DNA from: Methylomonas sp. UP202 | Lineage (GTDB): Bacteria > Pseudomonadota > Gammaproteobacteria > Methylococcales > Methylomonadaceae | Length of the DNA: 64,000 bases | Assembly: GCF_029910655.1 (NCBI RefSeq) | Contig: NZ_CP123898.1 | Location: 84,959 to 148,958 of the forward strand | Direction of reading: 5' to 3' | Notes under the pieces: model-generated | What the model saw: only the letters and a program-made list of their open reading frames with translations | Database searches by the model: none | What the model was told of the DNA's origin: nothing | In this document: piece by piece, positions 43,742 through 52,218 of the stretch | How positions within the stretch are numbered: position 1 is the stretch's first letter | Layout: every line of letters starts with the position of its first letter | Position numbers and translations under genes: made by a program

Positions 43742-44545
43742 CTAGTGGTCGCTGTACGTCGTCGTGCAGACTTGTTGTGCATTGCAAGTTACAGTCTTTT
43801 TCACCTTGGTCACTCGTTTGACCTCCGGTGCAGCGATCGGTTGCTCGGCGGCCAGTGTATTGGGCCGAATTGGGATCGAGGAAATCGCTGGGGCTCTAAT
43901 AATTTGTTCCGGTGACGAACCGTTGGCCACCAAGGTCATGGTATTACCGCTCTGGGTGATGGTGAAAAGTTTCAAGGTATTCATGCCAATGAGCACTTCG
44001 TCCAGATGCTGATTGATCGTTGCATCGAGATTGCTGATTTCGGCGTTGCCAATTTTTAGGCTGGTGATTTGCGTCAGTCGATCGACGACCTTCCCGCCGG
44101 CCGTATTGGTATTGACGGGCCTACCCACGGGCAGATTGGCGGCGTAGGCTAAATTCGCTGGAATCGAGGTGATGGTTGCTCCGGTATCGATCAAAAAAGG
44201 CATCGGCACATGATTGATCAGTACGGTTCCTCGGAAGTGTCCTTGGCGATCGGCTGTTATTTCAAGCCCCCCTGAAATGGGGACATCAGCCGGATTGCCC
44301 AGAGGAATCGAAAGGCTTGGGGATGCTGGCGGGCGGGCTGCTCGTTGTTTTAAAAGTCGATCGGCCCCCAGCCAAAGACTGGACAGCACCAATGCCGGTA
44401 TTAAAAGGTATTTCAGACTTCCAGATTTCCGTTGGGGCGGATTCGGACGGTTAATGTGTCTGAGCGAAGAGCCAAAATCATTGCCACCTGGCTTCGACGC
44501 CGATTGATGTTTCTCCCAGTAATAGTCTCGATCTTGTATGCCCAT
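43742..44545 (-). CDS. retropepsin-like aspartic protease, membrane-anchored
   Basis: 267 residues. The N-terminus MGIQDRDYYWEKHQSASK is characteristic of this bacterial family. A membrane helix (KYLLIPALVLSSLWLGADRL, about 45-64) precedes the protease domain (about 100-215) with active-site FLIDTGATITSIP. Clan AA enzymes of this type act as dimers in the periplasm; substrate unknown. The C-terminal ~50 residues are a Cys-containing tail (CNAQQVCTTTYSDH). Confidence 0.85.
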   Translation of the reverse strand: MGIQDRDYYWEKHQSASKPGGNDFGSSLRHINRPNPPQRKSGSLKYLLIPALVLSSLWLGADRLLKQRAARPPASPSLSIPLGNPADVPISGGLEITADRQGHFRGTVLINHVPMPFLIDTGATITSIPANLAYAANLPVGRPVNTNTAGGKVVDRLTQITSLKIGNAEISNLDATINQHLDEVLIGMNTLKLFTITQSGNTMTLVANGSSPEQIIRAPAISSIPIRPNTLAAEQPIAAPEVKRVTKVKKTVTCNAQQVCTTTYSDH

Positions 44546-44706
44546 GCCACGCTCTCACGGTTGTAACGCTCGCCATAATGCGCCTAATATAATCTGGGAA
44601 GCGTCATCAGGATGAGAAGTACCGCACGCTGCCAACAAATCACCGCACGTTCGGTTCAATCACGCATTCTGGATCGCCAAACCAAGGTTGAAATGGAGGT
44701 TGTACA

Positions 44707-45003
44707 TCAATCGGCTTGATACCGTTGCTCGCGGGTGTGCCAGACCCGGATAATCGCCACAATCTGGCCGTCCAACCTATAGCGCAGGATATATCCGCCC
44801 GTGCCGAATGGCAGGAACAATTCGCGGCGGTTGGTTCCGTCATCCAGGGGGTGGCCGATTTCCGGAAATTCGGCCAGGCGCCTAGCCCCGGCTCGCAGCA
44901 CCTGACTGGCGCGGGCAGCCGCTGCCGGACTTTGATCTTCTAAAAACTGGCGTAAGCGCCGGGTGTCTTCTACAGCTTCGGGCAACCAAACTACTTTGGA
45001 CAC
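44707..45003 (-). CDS. ParE/RelE-family toxin
   Basis: 98 residues (VVWLPEAVEDTRRLRQFLED; RRLAEFPEIGHPLDDGTNRR; YILRYRLDGQIVAIIRVWHT). The fold and the terminal R-V-W-H-x-R-E motif fit ParE, a DNA gyrase poison. The upstream antitoxin gene overlaps it by 13 nt. Confidence 0.85.
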   Translation of the reverse strand: MSKVVWLPEAVEDTRRLRQFLEDQSPAAAARASQVLRAGARRLAEFPEIGHPLDDGTNRRELFLPFGTGGYILRYRLDGQIVAIIRVWHTREQRYQAD

Positions 45004-45266
45004 GGCAATTCGCTTTCACTGCCCCAGGAGGCCAGCCAAGCGTCAACGGCTTCGTTCGAAATGGCCTGGCCGGTCAGTTTGTAGCGTTGCCAGCGTTCTT
45101 GGTCTTCGCGCTTTTCCCGCTCGTAGGCTTCTTCACGCTCCACATATTGTTCGATAGCCGCCTTCATCAGCCAATGGGGGGTGCGTTCCTTGGCGGTGCT
45201 AAGCGCTTTAAGGCGAGCATGGAGCGTCTCATCAAGCTTGACCCCCGTGTTGATCGTTTTTGACAT
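44991..45266 (-). CDS. RHH-family antitoxin
   Basis: 91 residues from ATG 45266 (a TTG at 45275 is an alternative). The N-terminal ribbon-helix-helix (TINTGVKLDETLHARLKALS, then TPHWLMKAAIEQYVEREEAY) and the charged tail that binds the toxin are typical of ParD/CopG antitoxins. Two TTTACAACTT direct repeats upstream are likely its operator. Confidence 0.85.
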   Translation of the reverse strand: MSKTINTGVKLDETLHARLKALSTAKERTPHWLMKAAIEQYVEREEAYEREKREDQERWQRYKLTGQAISNEAVDAWLASWGSESELPCPK

Positions 45267-45289
45267 CGGCGCCAACCTCGGTGTTGTTA

Positions 45290-45319
45290 TTTACAACTTT
45301 TTTATACCTTTTACAACTT
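45290..45319. promoter_or_regulatory. direct-repeat operator of the toxin-antitoxin operon
   Basis: TTTACAACTT occurs at 45290-45299 and 45310-45319, 20 nt apart (two helical turns), just upstream of the antitoxin start on the minus strand. The first copy also forms GTTGT/ACAAC. Spacing suits cooperative RHH binding. Confidence 0.6.
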
Positions 45320-45545
45320 AAATGCAAGACGTCTCGTCGACTGATGTTGCCTAAGTGTAGCGCGTTGCTTCTTTGTCTCTCCTACGCAAACTGACGATCA
45401 ATTTGTCGTCATGTCGAGGTTCGTATCCGATTCCAATCGACGCTTCAATGCGTTCAGCAGTGCATTTTCTGTAAGCAAGCATCGGTTCCACATGTAAAAA
45501 ATATTGGACCTGCGGCATCCTGTGATTTTTTGATCAGGAGAAGTC

Positions 45546-45833
45546 ATGGCCATCACATCGAAATGGCGTCAGCATATTGAAGCATGGCAACGTAGCGGTC
45601 TATCGCAAGCCGAGTATTGCGCTGAGCAGCAGATTAGCGTCCGCACGTTCACGGCGCGACTGAGCGACTATCGAAAATTACCGGCGACAGTATCGTCGGC
45701 ACTGATACCGGTGCAAGTTGAACAGCCGCCAAGCGCGGCGATTGTCTTTACTCATGCCCAAGGTCATCGCTTGGAATTACCGGCTTCTGTGTCAGCGAAC
45801 TGGGTCGCAGAGTTGTTGCGATGTCTGGCTTGA
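45546..45833 (+). CDS. IS66-family accessory protein TnpA
   Basis: 95 residues (ITSKWRQHIEAWQRSGLSQA, then EYCAEQQISVRTFTARLSDY). This is the HTH accessory protein that precedes TnpB in IS66 elements. AGGAG lies 6 nt upstream. It overlaps tnpB by 13 nt, as is usual in the family. Confidence 0.85.
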   Translation: MAITSKWRQHIEAWQRSGLSQAEYCAEQQISVRTFTARLSDYRKLPATVSSALIPVQVEQPPSAAIVFTHAQGHRLELPASVSANWVAELLRCLA

Positions 45834-46201
45834 TCGAAACGCCGGCCCAGATTTGGGTGGCGGTGGAGCCGATCGATATGCGGCGCGGTCTGGATGGTTT
45901 GTCGGCCATCGTCCAACAGAGCCTAGGGCATTCGCCTTGCGCCGGATCGGCTTTTATCTTCCGCAATCGCGCCGGCAACCGATTGCGGTTGTTGCTGTGG
46001 GATGGCAATGGCGTGTGGTTGTGTCAGCGCCGTTTGCATCAGGGCAGTTTTGTCTGGCCCAAAGCGGATGACAAGGTATTCGCGATCAGTCAGGTGCAGT
46101 GGCAATGGTTGATTGCTGGCGTTGACTGGCAACGGCTATCGGCAAAATACCAACCCGATTGGCAGGTCCGACGCGGTGAACAGACGCGCTTAAAATCCTA
46201 G
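45821..46201 (+). CDS. IS66-family TnpB (Orf2-like)
   Basis: 126 residues; IWVAVEPIDMRRGLDGLSAI and FIFRNRAGNRLRLLLWDGNG are the strongly conserved IS66 Orf2 motifs. The protein appears intact (usual length about 115-125). Required for IS66 transposition, but its partner transposase is truncated here. Confidence 0.9.
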   Translation: MSGLIETPAQIWVAVEPIDMRRGLDGLSAIVQQSLGHSPCAGSAFIFRNRAGNRLRLLLWDGNGVWLCQRRLHQGSFVWPKADDKVFAISQVQWQWLIAGVDWQRLSAKYQPDWQVRRGEQTRLKS

Positions 46202-46254
46202 TAAAATCCAGTCACATCAAGGGTTGTAGGGCTTATTGCGGTATAATAGCCGTT

Positions 46255-46557
46255 ATGAATTCGCTCCCTAAACTCGATCAATTGAACCTGGAATCGGCGA
46301 CCAAAACCGAGGTGGCGGCACTGATTCAATCGCTGATCGAACAGGCGGAACGGGATGCCAAGATCATCCAAGCCAAAGATGCCGTCATTCATGCCAAAGA
46401 TGTCAAAATCGCCGCGCTGACGCACGAACTGGCCTACTACAAGCGCATCCGTTTCAGTACCCAAAGCGAAGCCTTGGCGCCATTGCAACGCGATGTGTTC
46501 GAGGAAACCTGGAATACCGATATGGCGAAATTTTCGATGCCTAAGTTCAGCGAATGA
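46255..46557 (+). pseudogene. IS66 transposase TnpC, N-terminal remnant
   Basis: 100 residues covering only the N-terminal leucine-zipper region (KDAVIHAKDVKIAALTHELA, then YYKRIRFSTQSEALAPLQRD) of a transposase normally about 500 residues long. The frame stops at 46555 right after SMPKFSE; the zinc-finger and DDE domains are absent. A deletion or secondary insertion removed the rest. Confidence 0.85.
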
Positions 46558-46891
46558 CAGCTTTTCTGCAAGCAACCTTGAGTCGTCATCTGCTCGACCC
46601 GGCCAATTACGGACGATAGCATTTCGACTTTCAGTGACAGCAAATGACTGGAATGTTTTCTTCTCGGTTTTTTGGACATCTTCTGCTCCATTGCTTTGTC
46701 CTGGCGGACGTTCAAAAGTAGCAGGGTTTTTCACTTAACCGACTGTTCAATTTTTTGGGGCCGGTTCTCTATTATCCTTGTCGCAATTATATACCCAATG
46801 GGATTGCAGCTAGGCTTTGACGGCGTTTGGCAAGCAGACCTGACTTATAGGCAGTGCAATCCGTGAACTTGCACTTAGGCCGCAGGCAATT
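46558..46891. other. intergenic region with repeat remnant
   Basis: No gene seen. It begins with AATGACAGCTTTT, the same 13-mer found at 32915, followed by a loosely similar CGACCCGGCCAATTAC stretch. This may be a decayed copy of a dispersed repeat that replaced the IS66 end. Confidence 0.35.
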
Positions 46892-47386
46892 TCAGTCGAT
46901 TTTCAGGTGTGTTACTTCCAACATTTCTGGATGAATGAATATTGTCAAGTCCTGATCGTCGTCGAGACTAATTGAGGCAGACTTTTTTTCGATATTCTTG
47001 ATTTTCCAATCCCCGAAGCTTTCGCCTTCATGAATTAGTCCTGAAGTCTGATTTGCGGCTGCTTCAAGTTGAACCATACGGTCTTTCCCTATTTGAATAA
47101 TACCAACTAGCTTAGGCGGAGGTGATGGGGGCGGCATCGCAGCTGGCGCAATTGTCTCACTGGATACAACGATGGGTTTTCGACTAGGTTGGAACAAAGG
47201 GACTTCAAGCAATGAATGGTTTTCAATAGTTGCTTGAGCACGCAGTTCTGGGGTGTCCTTGTTCGTTTCTGGAAAATCAATCTGCGGCTGATCGAAGAGC
47301 AATTTTTCGGTTATTACTAAGCCTAAAATGACGGCAATACCGTTCGCGCAAGCTAAGCAGACAGTTGTTTTTGAAATTTTTGTCAT
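46892..47386 (-). CDS. type II secretion GspC/GspN-type HR-domain protein
   Basis: 164 residues. N-terminal membrane helix (VCLACANGIAVILGLVITEK), a proline-rich linker, and a C-terminal HR-like domain (KLVGIIQIGKDRMVQLEAAA; GLIHEGESFGDWKIKNIEKK). It lacks a PDZ domain, so GspN/PulP-type naming is as good as GspC. Last gene of the cluster; overlaps gspM by ATGA. Links the inner-membrane platform to the secretin. Confidence 0.7.
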   Translation of the reverse strand: MTKISKTTVCLACANGIAVILGLVITEKLLFDQPQIDFPETNKDTPELRAQATIENHSLLEVPLFQPSRKPIVVSSETIAPAAMPPPSPPPKLVGIIQIGKDRMVQLEAAANQTSGLIHEGESFGDWKIKNIEKKSASISLDDDQDLTIFIHPEMLEVTHLKID

Positions 47387-47988
47387 CGTGTAGAGGATTC
47401 CAACCCGGCTAGATCACCGCCAAATCCTGATAAACGAAATTCAGCTGCAAGTTTTGAAACTATGGTTCCCTGGCTATTCGAAGTGCCAATATTTAAAGTG
47501 CGTAACGTTAATTGATCAATAACGATCAGCGGGGTATGACGCTCGATTTCGGTAATCATCTCCATGATCGAGGATTCTTCACCATCACCTTTTAACTCAA
47601 TAGATACACGCATAATGCTACCTTGTTGACTAGTTTTCGCAATTCGCATAGATTCGAGATTGAAATGAGTGGAGCGAATAATTTGATCAACAATCTCTTG
47701 CATCGTAGATTCTTTGCCAGAATTTATGTCGCCCCATATTAATAGATGCCTTAATACTGCAATTTCAGTTTGAATATCATTTTTCGGCACATTAACAATC
47801 TCTTCAGAAATTTTCTTTGCTCTTGCTAACTCGAAACGTGCGTCATAAAGCTGGTCCAACGCTTGCCCAGTCAAGTTTATGATGGGTTTGAGAATAAACC
47901 CCCAGATAGAGAAGATAAAAACCAGTAATAATCCTAGCGACACCCATTTTCTTATTTCAGGTGAAAGTTCTATATTCAAGATGTTCAC
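47383..47988 (-). CDS. gspM: type II secretion protein GspM
   Basis: 201 residues. One membrane helix (KWVSLGLLLVFIFSIWGFIL) and a periplasmic ferredoxin-like domain (SIMRVSIELKGDGEESSIME; HTPLIVIDQLTLRTLNI). It fits the short GspM (T2SSM_b) type. Starts with GTG overlapping the gspL stop. Forms the assembly platform with GspL and GspF. Confidence 0.8.
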   Translation of the reverse strand: MNILNIELSPEIRKWVSLGLLLVFIFSIWGFILKPIINLTGQALDQLYDARFELARAKKISEEIVNVPKNDIQTEIAVLRHLLIWGDINSGKESTMQEIVDQIIRSTHFNLESMRIAKTSQQGSIMRVSIELKGDGEESSIMEMITEIERHTPLIVIDQLTLRTLNIGTSNSQGTIVSKLAAEFRLSGFGGDLAGLESSTR

Positions 47989-49073
47989 CTATGAAAATCA
48001 ATAGACAACTCAAATTGCGAAGGGACATTAGGGCTGTTAGAGTTCGCGACAGAAATCAGTTTTAAGTTATCCAGGGTTGATATCTTATTGAGTTCTCGCA
48101 TCATTTCTACCACATTAGGAGAGTTTCCCGTGATCTGTAAGATGCCTTTGTCGTATTGGATTGATGTAATCCATGATGTTTTCGGCAAAGCAGCGGCTAA
48201 GTCATTCAATATGTTTGTCACGCGATGAGACGGGATTTGATTATTTATGTCGCTTTTTATCGTTCCAAGCAGAGCGCGTTTTGCAAGCAATTGTGAGCTT
48301 GTATCTAAGGATTCTTGCATTGATTGATTTTCTTGGCGGATATCACGCTCTATCCAGGAGGCTGCGAAAAAAGTGAACGGTAAGAAAGCAGCTGTTATCA
48401 GAATAAAACTGAAGAACAAAATAAGATGCTTCTTTAAACGTAAGCTAGCTGATGCTATATCGGACGAGACGTAAAAAATGAAGTCCAATGCATTTTCCGA
48501 TGATTTTGAGAAACCAATTCTTACCGATGTGATACCTGCTTTTTCCAGGATAGATCGAATATTATCGATTTTTTCCCGCATACAGAGTGCAACCTCAAGA
48601 TCAATGAGGTCGGCAGCAGTTCGATGTTTCGTTCGCGTATCGAAATAAATTGTTTCTCTGTTTAGCGGCGATTCAGTGATTAACTTGAACGATACAGCAT
48701 CTCTTAATTTGGATTGGGCCGTTTTAGGCAGCGACATACCCAGCAGTAAAACATCTTGATGGTCTAATGATACCTCCACAACATGTTCATGGCATATGGG
48801 CGCTAAAGCCACTATAGCATCTTCGAAGGTCTCATCGAATAAGCTGGGCAAATGGATTTGGTCCAATGGTTCCAAAGAAGCAGTGGCTATCTCGGCGGGC
48901 ATCAATAGAATGGTTTTCTGATGCTCCGCTATTAGGAATATCGGCTTTTTGGGCCTGGCTGCGAGTCGTTTATGTTCTGGTATCAGCTCTGATAATCCGT
49001 GCCACCACCAAGCGAAGCCTGACTTTACTAAAGATTGGAAATCTGAAAAACGTAGCTGAGATACTGAAGTCAT
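47985..49073 (-). CDS. gspL: type II secretion protein GspL (with PilN-like part)
   Basis: 362 residues. A cytoplasmic actin-like domain (about 1-210), one membrane helix (HLILFFSFILITAAFLPFTF) and a periplasmic PilN-like domain (ILNDLAAALPKTSWITSIQY). The start overlaps the gspJ stop by one base (TGATG). It would recruit the GspE ATPase. Confidence 0.8.
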   Translation of the reverse strand: MTSVSQLRFSDFQSLVKSGFAWWWHGLSELIPEHKRLAARPKKPIFLIAEHQKTILLMPAEIATASLEPLDQIHLPSLFDETFEDAIVALAPICHEHVVEVSLDHQDVLLLGMSLPKTAQSKLRDAVSFKLITESPLNRETIYFDTRTKHRTAADLIDLEVALCMREKIDNIRSILEKAGITSVRIGFSKSSENALDFIFYVSSDIASASLRLKKHLILFFSFILITAAFLPFTFFAASWIERDIRQENQSMQESLDTSSQLLAKRALLGTIKSDINNQIPSHRVTNILNDLAAALPKTSWITSIQYDKGILQITGNSPNVVEMMRELNKISTLDNLKLISVANSNSPNVPSQFELSIDFHR

Positions 49074-49732
49074 CAGGATGCTCTACACACGAAACTGGTT
49101 TGGTCTAAAAGACAATTGCCACTGACTGTTTGATAGGGGTGGGCAATTATCCAAAATGGAAGTCTAGCTTTGTCAGCAAAAATAACATGTAATTTGATTA
49201 ATTCCGGCAATTTGTCCATATTTACCCAAAGCTTACTACCCTGGCGCGAACCTTTAGAAAAGTAAAAAAACTCGACTGTCTCGATATCTTTGAGCAACGT
49301 CCAATTTTGACCACTTGGTTTTTTCGCAGGTTGATTAAATACCGGCGCACCCAAACGTAATTCAAGCGTAAAAAGTCCATTCGAGTTAGGCGCCAAAAAT
49401 AGGCGCCCCTCCACGCGTCCCGATGCAAAGGCTGATTGCGATGGTACAGTGCTAAACTCAATGGAGTTTTCCATGCCTTTAAAATGAACACCTTGGAAAT
49501 TCGGATGTTCTGGAGGAATCGCCGCTTCTAAAACGCGAGAAATAAGTTGTTGCGAAGAGGTTTCTTCACGCCATTGCTGTTCAATACGAGCGGCTCTGGT
49601 CCAACCGTCTTTGATCGAAATTAATAGGTCGGATACTGCGGCAATCAGTAAAGCTCCAGCCGCTAAGGCAATCAACAACTCCAAAAGCGTAAAACCGCTC
49701 ATCCGGCATGGTAAGGTTGAACCAAGTCTCAC
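49073..49732 (-). CDS. gspJ: type II secretion minor pseudopilin GspJ
   Basis: 219 residues with prepilin signal MSGFTLLELLIALAAGALLI (cleavage after Gly12, Glu at +5) and a GspJ-type globular domain (LISRVLEAAIPPEHPN). Starts with GTG overlapping the gspI stop (GTGA). Part of the pseudopilus tip with GspI and GspK. Confidence 0.85.
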   Translation of the reverse strand: MRLGSTLPCRMSGFTLLELLIALAAGALLIAAVSDLLISIKDGWTRAARIEQQWREETSSQQLISRVLEAAIPPEHPNFQGVHFKGMENSIEFSTVPSQSAFASGRVEGRLFLAPNSNGLFTLELRLGAPVFNQPAKKPSGQNWTLLKDIETVEFFYFSKGSRQGSKLWVNMDKLPELIKLHVIFADKARLPFWIIAHPYQTVSGNCLLDQTSFVCRAS

Positions 49733-50139
49733 GGATTCAATCCGCCCAGCCTATGTGCAGAGAGACTAATCAATGGCTCGGTATATTCATTCGAAGCCAC
49801 CTTTACATCGATGTTCTGTACAAAATAAATATTCATCAAGGGGCCATCAATACCACTCGGCAGTGTTTTATTCACAGAAACTTGCCAAAAAAACCCGTTT
49901 TCAACGCCCTGATAATCACTGGGTAACTCTGAGCAATCAAATGCGTATTCCACTAATTTTGAATGGGCAAGCGAAAGCGCCGTCGAGTGGAGACGAAACT
50001 CCGTCAGCTTGGCCATCGTTTGTGAAATTGCCGGAAGAGTAATGCCCATGACAAAGACCGATAGCGCAAATGCCAAAATGACTTCTAGCAACGCAAATCC
50101 TGACTGACAAGGCAATCTGCCGGCCTTAACGTTGGTCAA
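49729..50139 (-). CDS. gspI: type II secretion minor pseudopilin GspI
   Basis: 136 residues if started at TTG 50139; a GTG at 50184 would give a 151-residue protein with an unusually long leader. Prepilin motif SGFALLEVILAFALSVFV. The globular part is short, as usual for GspI. Start choice is uncertain because neither has a strong ribosome site. Confidence 0.8.
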   Translation of the reverse strand: MTNVKAGRLPCQSGFALLEVILAFALSVFVMGITLPAISQTMAKLTEFRLHSTALSLAHSKLVEYAFDCSELPSDYQGVENGFFWQVSVNKTLPSGIDGPLMNIYFVQNIDVKVASNEYTEPLISLSAHRLGGLNP

Positions 50140-50545
50140 GCTTGCCCGTAAGCCAGTCAATTTTAATGGTGTTGCTTTGTCCACTAGTTTTAAGCGTGAT
50201 TAAACCGCCAGATGATGAGCCATCGGGGAAAAAACTGAGGGTTGTGTTTTCTTGAGGAGACGGGAGCGTACTCGTGCAACTCATAGAAAACTGATGCGAT
50301 AAGCCGGATATGGCGGTGGATGCAATGTCATTGCAAGTTAGGTCAATTCGGCGCCCTTCGTTAATAGCTCGCAATTTAGTGCGTTCCAATGTGTCGATAA
50401 TCGCTTCGAAATATGGGGTGCTGTTTCTTGCTCGATAAGCTCGCGCACCCACGGCGGACAATAGACTAAGCAGCGAGATTATTATCAGCAGCTCAAGTAA
50501 AGTAAATCCGTGATTACGGCGCTTTTGCGAAGCCAACATCTGCAT
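50126..50545 (-). CDS. gspH: type II secretion minor pseudopilin GspH
   Basis: 139 residues from ATG 50545 (MQMLASQKRRNHGFTLLELL). Prepilin cleavage after Gly13 with Glu+5, followed by a GspH domain (RTKLRAINEGRRIDLTCN; SFFPDGSSSGGLITLKTSGQ). It overlaps the end of gspG by 32 nt. A longer reading to 50683 would have no prepilin-like start. Confidence 0.8.
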   Translation of the reverse strand: MQMLASQKRRNHGFTLLELLIIISLLSLLSAVGARAYRARNSTPYFEAIIDTLERTKLRAINEGRRIDLTCNDIASTAISGLSHQFSMSCTSTLPSPQENTTLSFFPDGSSSGGLITLKTSGQSNTIKIDWLTGKLDQR

Positions 50546-50963
50546 TTTCGCCTTCACCACCTTCTTTATCGTCGGCGCCGAATGAATAGACTTCGAAGGG
50601 TGCTCTCGAGCCTGGAACTCTATAGCGAAATGGATGTTTCCAAGGGTCCAACAAATGCTCATGCTTACGAATATAAGGTCCACGCCATTTCACAACGTCA
50701 GAAGGCGGTTTCCATAAGGCTTCAAGGCCTTGTTCTTGCGTGGGGTAAACACCCGCATCTACTTGGTAATAGTGTAAAGCGGTTGAAAGCGTATCGACTT
50801 GGAGCGCGGCGGCATCCGTTTTTGCGCCTGAGAACATATTCATCACCTGTGGTGCAACGACTGCCGATAGCATCGTCAATGTCACCAGAACAATGAGTAG
50901 CTCCAAGAGTGTGAAACCAAAATGATTAGAGGCTTCAAAGTTGCGTCTATGTTGTTTCAACAA
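50514..50963 (-). CDS. gspG: type II secretion major pseudopilin GspG
   Basis: 149 residues. Prepilin motif HFGFTLLELLIVLVTLTMLS, then the GspG hallmarks VDTLSTALHYYQVDAGVYPT, TQEQGLEALW and DPWKHPFRYRVPG. No ATG precedes the signal; translation must start at a TTG (50963 or 50960). Confidence 0.9.
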   Translation of the reverse strand: MLKQHRRNFEASNHFGFTLLELLIVLVTLTMLSAVVAPQVMNMFSGAKTDAAALQVDTLSTALHYYQVDAGVYPTQEQGLEALWKPPSDVVKWRGPYIRKHEHLLDPWKHPFRYRVPGSRAPFEVYSFGADDKEGGEGENADVGFAKAP

Positions 50964-50988
50964 GTGTATCGCCCTGTCTGTCTTTTTG

Positions 50989-52218
50989 TTATTTTACCGC
51001 CATTTGATTGATACTCATGATGCCTAGCATAACGCCGGATATCACAGCGCCAACCATTAAGCCAAGCAACGCAATGGCAACGGGGTTGAGTAATGTAATC
51101 AATCGATCGATCTTGTACATCGAATCCGTTTCGAGCAATTGAGCCGCTCGCATTGTAGCAGTCCCTAACGAGCCGGTGTGTTCACCGACTTCAATAATAG
51201 ATAACGTTGTTTCAGGAATAAGGTTGGTACGCTTTAGCGCTACCGATACGGAAACACCCTCCCTAAGTGCCGTTGAGGCTTGTTTTAACGGGGCTCGGAT
51301 GTGTGGCGTGGATGCGGCTTGGGCCGCGAACTGGACAGATTCCGATACTTCCACGCCATTATCGATCAGAGCGCCCATGACACCCAAAACGTTTGCGATT
51401 TCGACATACCTTATTAACCGGATAAACGATATGCGAAGCGCTGCTTTTGCAATGAATCTTTTAAGTTTGGCGTTTTTTTGTATGCTAATCCAAAGCAAAA
51501 CAGGAATCCCAATCAGGGTCAATAAAAGTTGGTAACCTTGTTCAGTGACCAAATGGGATAGGGTCAATACCAGGCGAGTTATTTTTGGCAGTCGATGTTC
51601 TTCGCCGGCAAAAATTGATTCAAACTCGGGTATGACAAATCCTAGAACAAACGTCAAGGAAATCATGATCATCACAAACACAACCGCCGGATAGGTTAGT
51701 GCATTAATAACCCCTCTTCGGGTTAACATTTGTCGCTGCAAATAGCGCGTGGCATCGGCTAGTCCCTCACTCATGCGACCACCTTGTTCAGAGGCCCGGA
51801 CAATGCCGATTAAATAACGAGGCAAGTACTGTTCTGCCTCCATTGCAGTCGATAAAGTGCTGCCTTCGGAGAGACGGCGTAGCAATCGATTGACCAATTC
51901 GGTCATGGTTTTACTATTCTGCTGTTTAACTAAAACAGTCAGCGCGCGCTCCACGGTAAGACCCGCCTTCAGCATTTCGGCCAATTGTTCAGTGAACATG
52001 GCAAGGTTTGTTAAATTGGGCTTGGCATCAAACTTGATGGGTCGATTGAGTAACTCGAGCCAATTGCCGGTGTTAGCCTTAATTGATAACGGGGTTAACC
52101 CGGCGCGCAAAAGCTCAAGTGCAACTGTTTCTTCCGAGATAGATATGATTTCCAAATCACGCATTTCTCCAGCATGAGTTAAAGCTTTGACGCTAAATTT
52201 ATTTAGACTTTTCGCCAT
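50989..52218 (-). CDS. gspF: type II secretion inner-membrane protein GspF
   Basis: 409 residues with two T2SSF domains (about 70-195 and 275-400) and three membrane segments (GVINALTYPAVVFVMIMISL among them). Signature motifs LAMFTEQLAEMLKAGLTVER and IGIVRASEQGGRMSEGLADA. It overlaps gspE by 16 nt. Confidence 0.9.
   Translation of the reverse strand: MAKSLNKFSVKALTHAGEMRDLEIISISEETVALELLRAGLTPLSIKANTGNWLELLNRPIKFDAKPNLTNLAMFTEQLAEMLKAGLTVERALTVLVKQQNSKTMTELVNRLLRRLSEGSTLSTAMEAEQYLPRYLIGIVRASEQGGRMSEGLADATRYLQRQMLTRRGVINALTYPAVVFVMIMISLTFVLGFVIPEFESIFAGEEHRLPKITRLVLTLSHLVTEQGYQLLLTLIGIPVLLWISIQKNAKLKRFIAKAALRISFIRLIRYVEIANVLGVMGALIDNGVEVSESVQFAAQAASTPHIRAPLKQASTALREGVSVSVALKRTNLIPETTLSIIEVGEHTGSLGTATMRAAQLLETDSMYKIDRLITLLNPVAIALLGLMVGAVISGVMLGIMSINQMAVK

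Larger units (their letters stand above)
45546..46557 (+). mobile_element. truncated IS66-family insertion sequence
   Basis: tnpA and tnpB look complete, but tnpC breaks off after its N-terminal coiled coil, so the DDE transposase is missing. I could not identify terminal inverted repeats with confidence, and the bounds given are those of the genes. Confidence 0.8.

Noticed and set aside
32912..46610. Shared AATGACAGCTTTT at 32915 and 46553 as ends of one composite transposon
   Set aside because: Both copies are in the same orientation and similarity beyond 13 nt is weak; more likely decayed copies of a dispersed repeat.
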